This document shows positions 63,396 through 64,000 of a stretch of 64,000 nt of DNA, one piece after another; position 1 is the first letter of the stretch; each line of letters opens with the position of its first letter. The stretch spans positions 343,501 to 407,500 of the forward strand of contig JACVVK020000088.1 of the NCBI GenBank assembly GCA_018292915.2, read 5' to 3'. The position numbers were made by a program, and so were the translations under genes. The notes beneath the pieces are model-generated. The model was not told the DNA's origin and made no database searches. It worked only from the letters and a program-made list of their open reading frames with translations. The stretch comes from Batillaria attramentaria (Eukaryota; Mollusca; Gastropoda; Batillariidae).

Positions 63396-63501
63396 ACGAT
63401 CTGTGACTGAGTACAGAGCCAACTTTGCATCACCTACTCGCTACAGCTATGATGAGGGAGCGTGGAAAGGTGCTTACCCTCCACAATTGTTGCACAGCCA
63501 G
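63396..63501 (+). CDS. MDM1: MDM1 exon 9
   Basis: The acceptor CTTTTGTTCTAG and donor CAG|GTTTGA bound the exon. Its first base completes a Lys codon; then RSVTEYRANFASPTRYSYDE and GAWKGAYPPQLLHSQ (to residue 407). This aligns with the vertebrate block SEYRAKFLSPAQYLYKAGAW, the best conserved part of the protein. Confidence 0.95.
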
Positions 63502-63846
63502 GTTTGAGCAGTTTCTTTTTGTACACAATCTCAGCTATCTCTTAGTCCAAAGTGTCTTGTGTGCATTTGATGAGAAATAGTATTGTTGTTACAATGCAGT
63601 TCACCAGTTGTCCATTTTATTTTGATATTTCGTATATTCATTTATGTGTGCTACTGTCAATGTTGCAGTTATTGAAGTTCGGCCTTTACAGGACCCATGT
63701 CCTTTTGCATGGAATGAGCTGTTACCTGATTGTTAAGTGCATAGACACCAAACAGGATCCCCTTCTCCCCCCCCCCCCCCTCCCCCAGCCCATTACTTTT
63801 CATGTCAAATAATAACTCAAGAGTGGGATTGCTCTTGCACTGGCAG

Positions 63847-63972
63847 AAAGACAACATACCTAAATCTACATCACCACAAGCAGAAGCAGAAGAGGCAGTA
63901 CCTCTGTCCAACTGGTTTGCTGAGGTTTTGGAGTTGCGACGCCGTGCCAATGAGTATAAACGCCGAGCTCAG
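63847..63972 (+). CDS. MDM1: MDM1 exon 10
   Basis: Bounded by TGCACTGGCAG and CAG|GTACAG. 42 codons, residues 408-449: KDNIPKSTSPQAEAEEAVPL, SNWFAEVLELRRRANEYKRR and AQ. VLELRRRANEYKRRAQ matches the vertebrate VKELREKAEFYRKRVQ and looks like a short coiled coil. The gene continues past 64000. Confidence 0.9.
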
Positions 63973-64000
63973 GTACAGCTTTTTTCATGGCATGCTGTGT

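Overview
This is nuclear DNA from an animal. Genes are split by GT-AG introns, one gene is the animal centriole protein MDM1, and most of the window is nested transposable elements (RTE-type and RNase H-bearing LINEs, tRNA-derived SINEs, DIRS, Ty3/gypsy, piggyBac- and hAT-like DNA elements) with many CA/GT/CT microsatellites. The mix suggests an invertebrate, most likely a mollusc such as a gastropod. That is an inference from repeat content; no species marker is visible.

Two host genes lie on the + strand. Gene A (1-16263) enters from the left as an open exon and ends at a TAG at 16261-16263. Five to seven exons can be placed, and the family was not recognised. Gene B (44361 to beyond 64000) is MDM1: ten exons join in one continuous frame of 449 codons, and the gene continues past the right edge.

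Everything else is mobile or repetitive. Layout: (i) 1-16 kb, introns of gene A, with copies of a repeat rich in nuclear-receptor half-sites. One copy is split by a decayed piggyBac-like element, which itself holds a full-length LINE and an RTE fragment. (ii) 16-44 kb, intergenic: a 1.9-kb inverted-repeat DNA element carrying a SINE, LINE relics, a 5'-truncated gypsy element, a second copy of the tRNA-headed LINE interrupted by an RTE, several MITE/hAT-like elements, and a full-length RTE. (iii) 44-64 kb, MDM1: intron 6 holds a full-length RTE with an unbroken 1000-residue frame, and intron 8 holds a DIRS-like tyrosine-recombinase element and a fold-back element, both inside another copy of the half-site repeat.

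The most interesting signal is an RNA one. Three distinct LINE families carry the same 5'-leader module. Its helices are kept by compensatory changes, and its strand order matches the nested pseudoknot of HDV-like ribozymes. In one family this module lies downstream of a tRNA-derived (Pol III-type) head that also occurs alone as a SINE in the same window.
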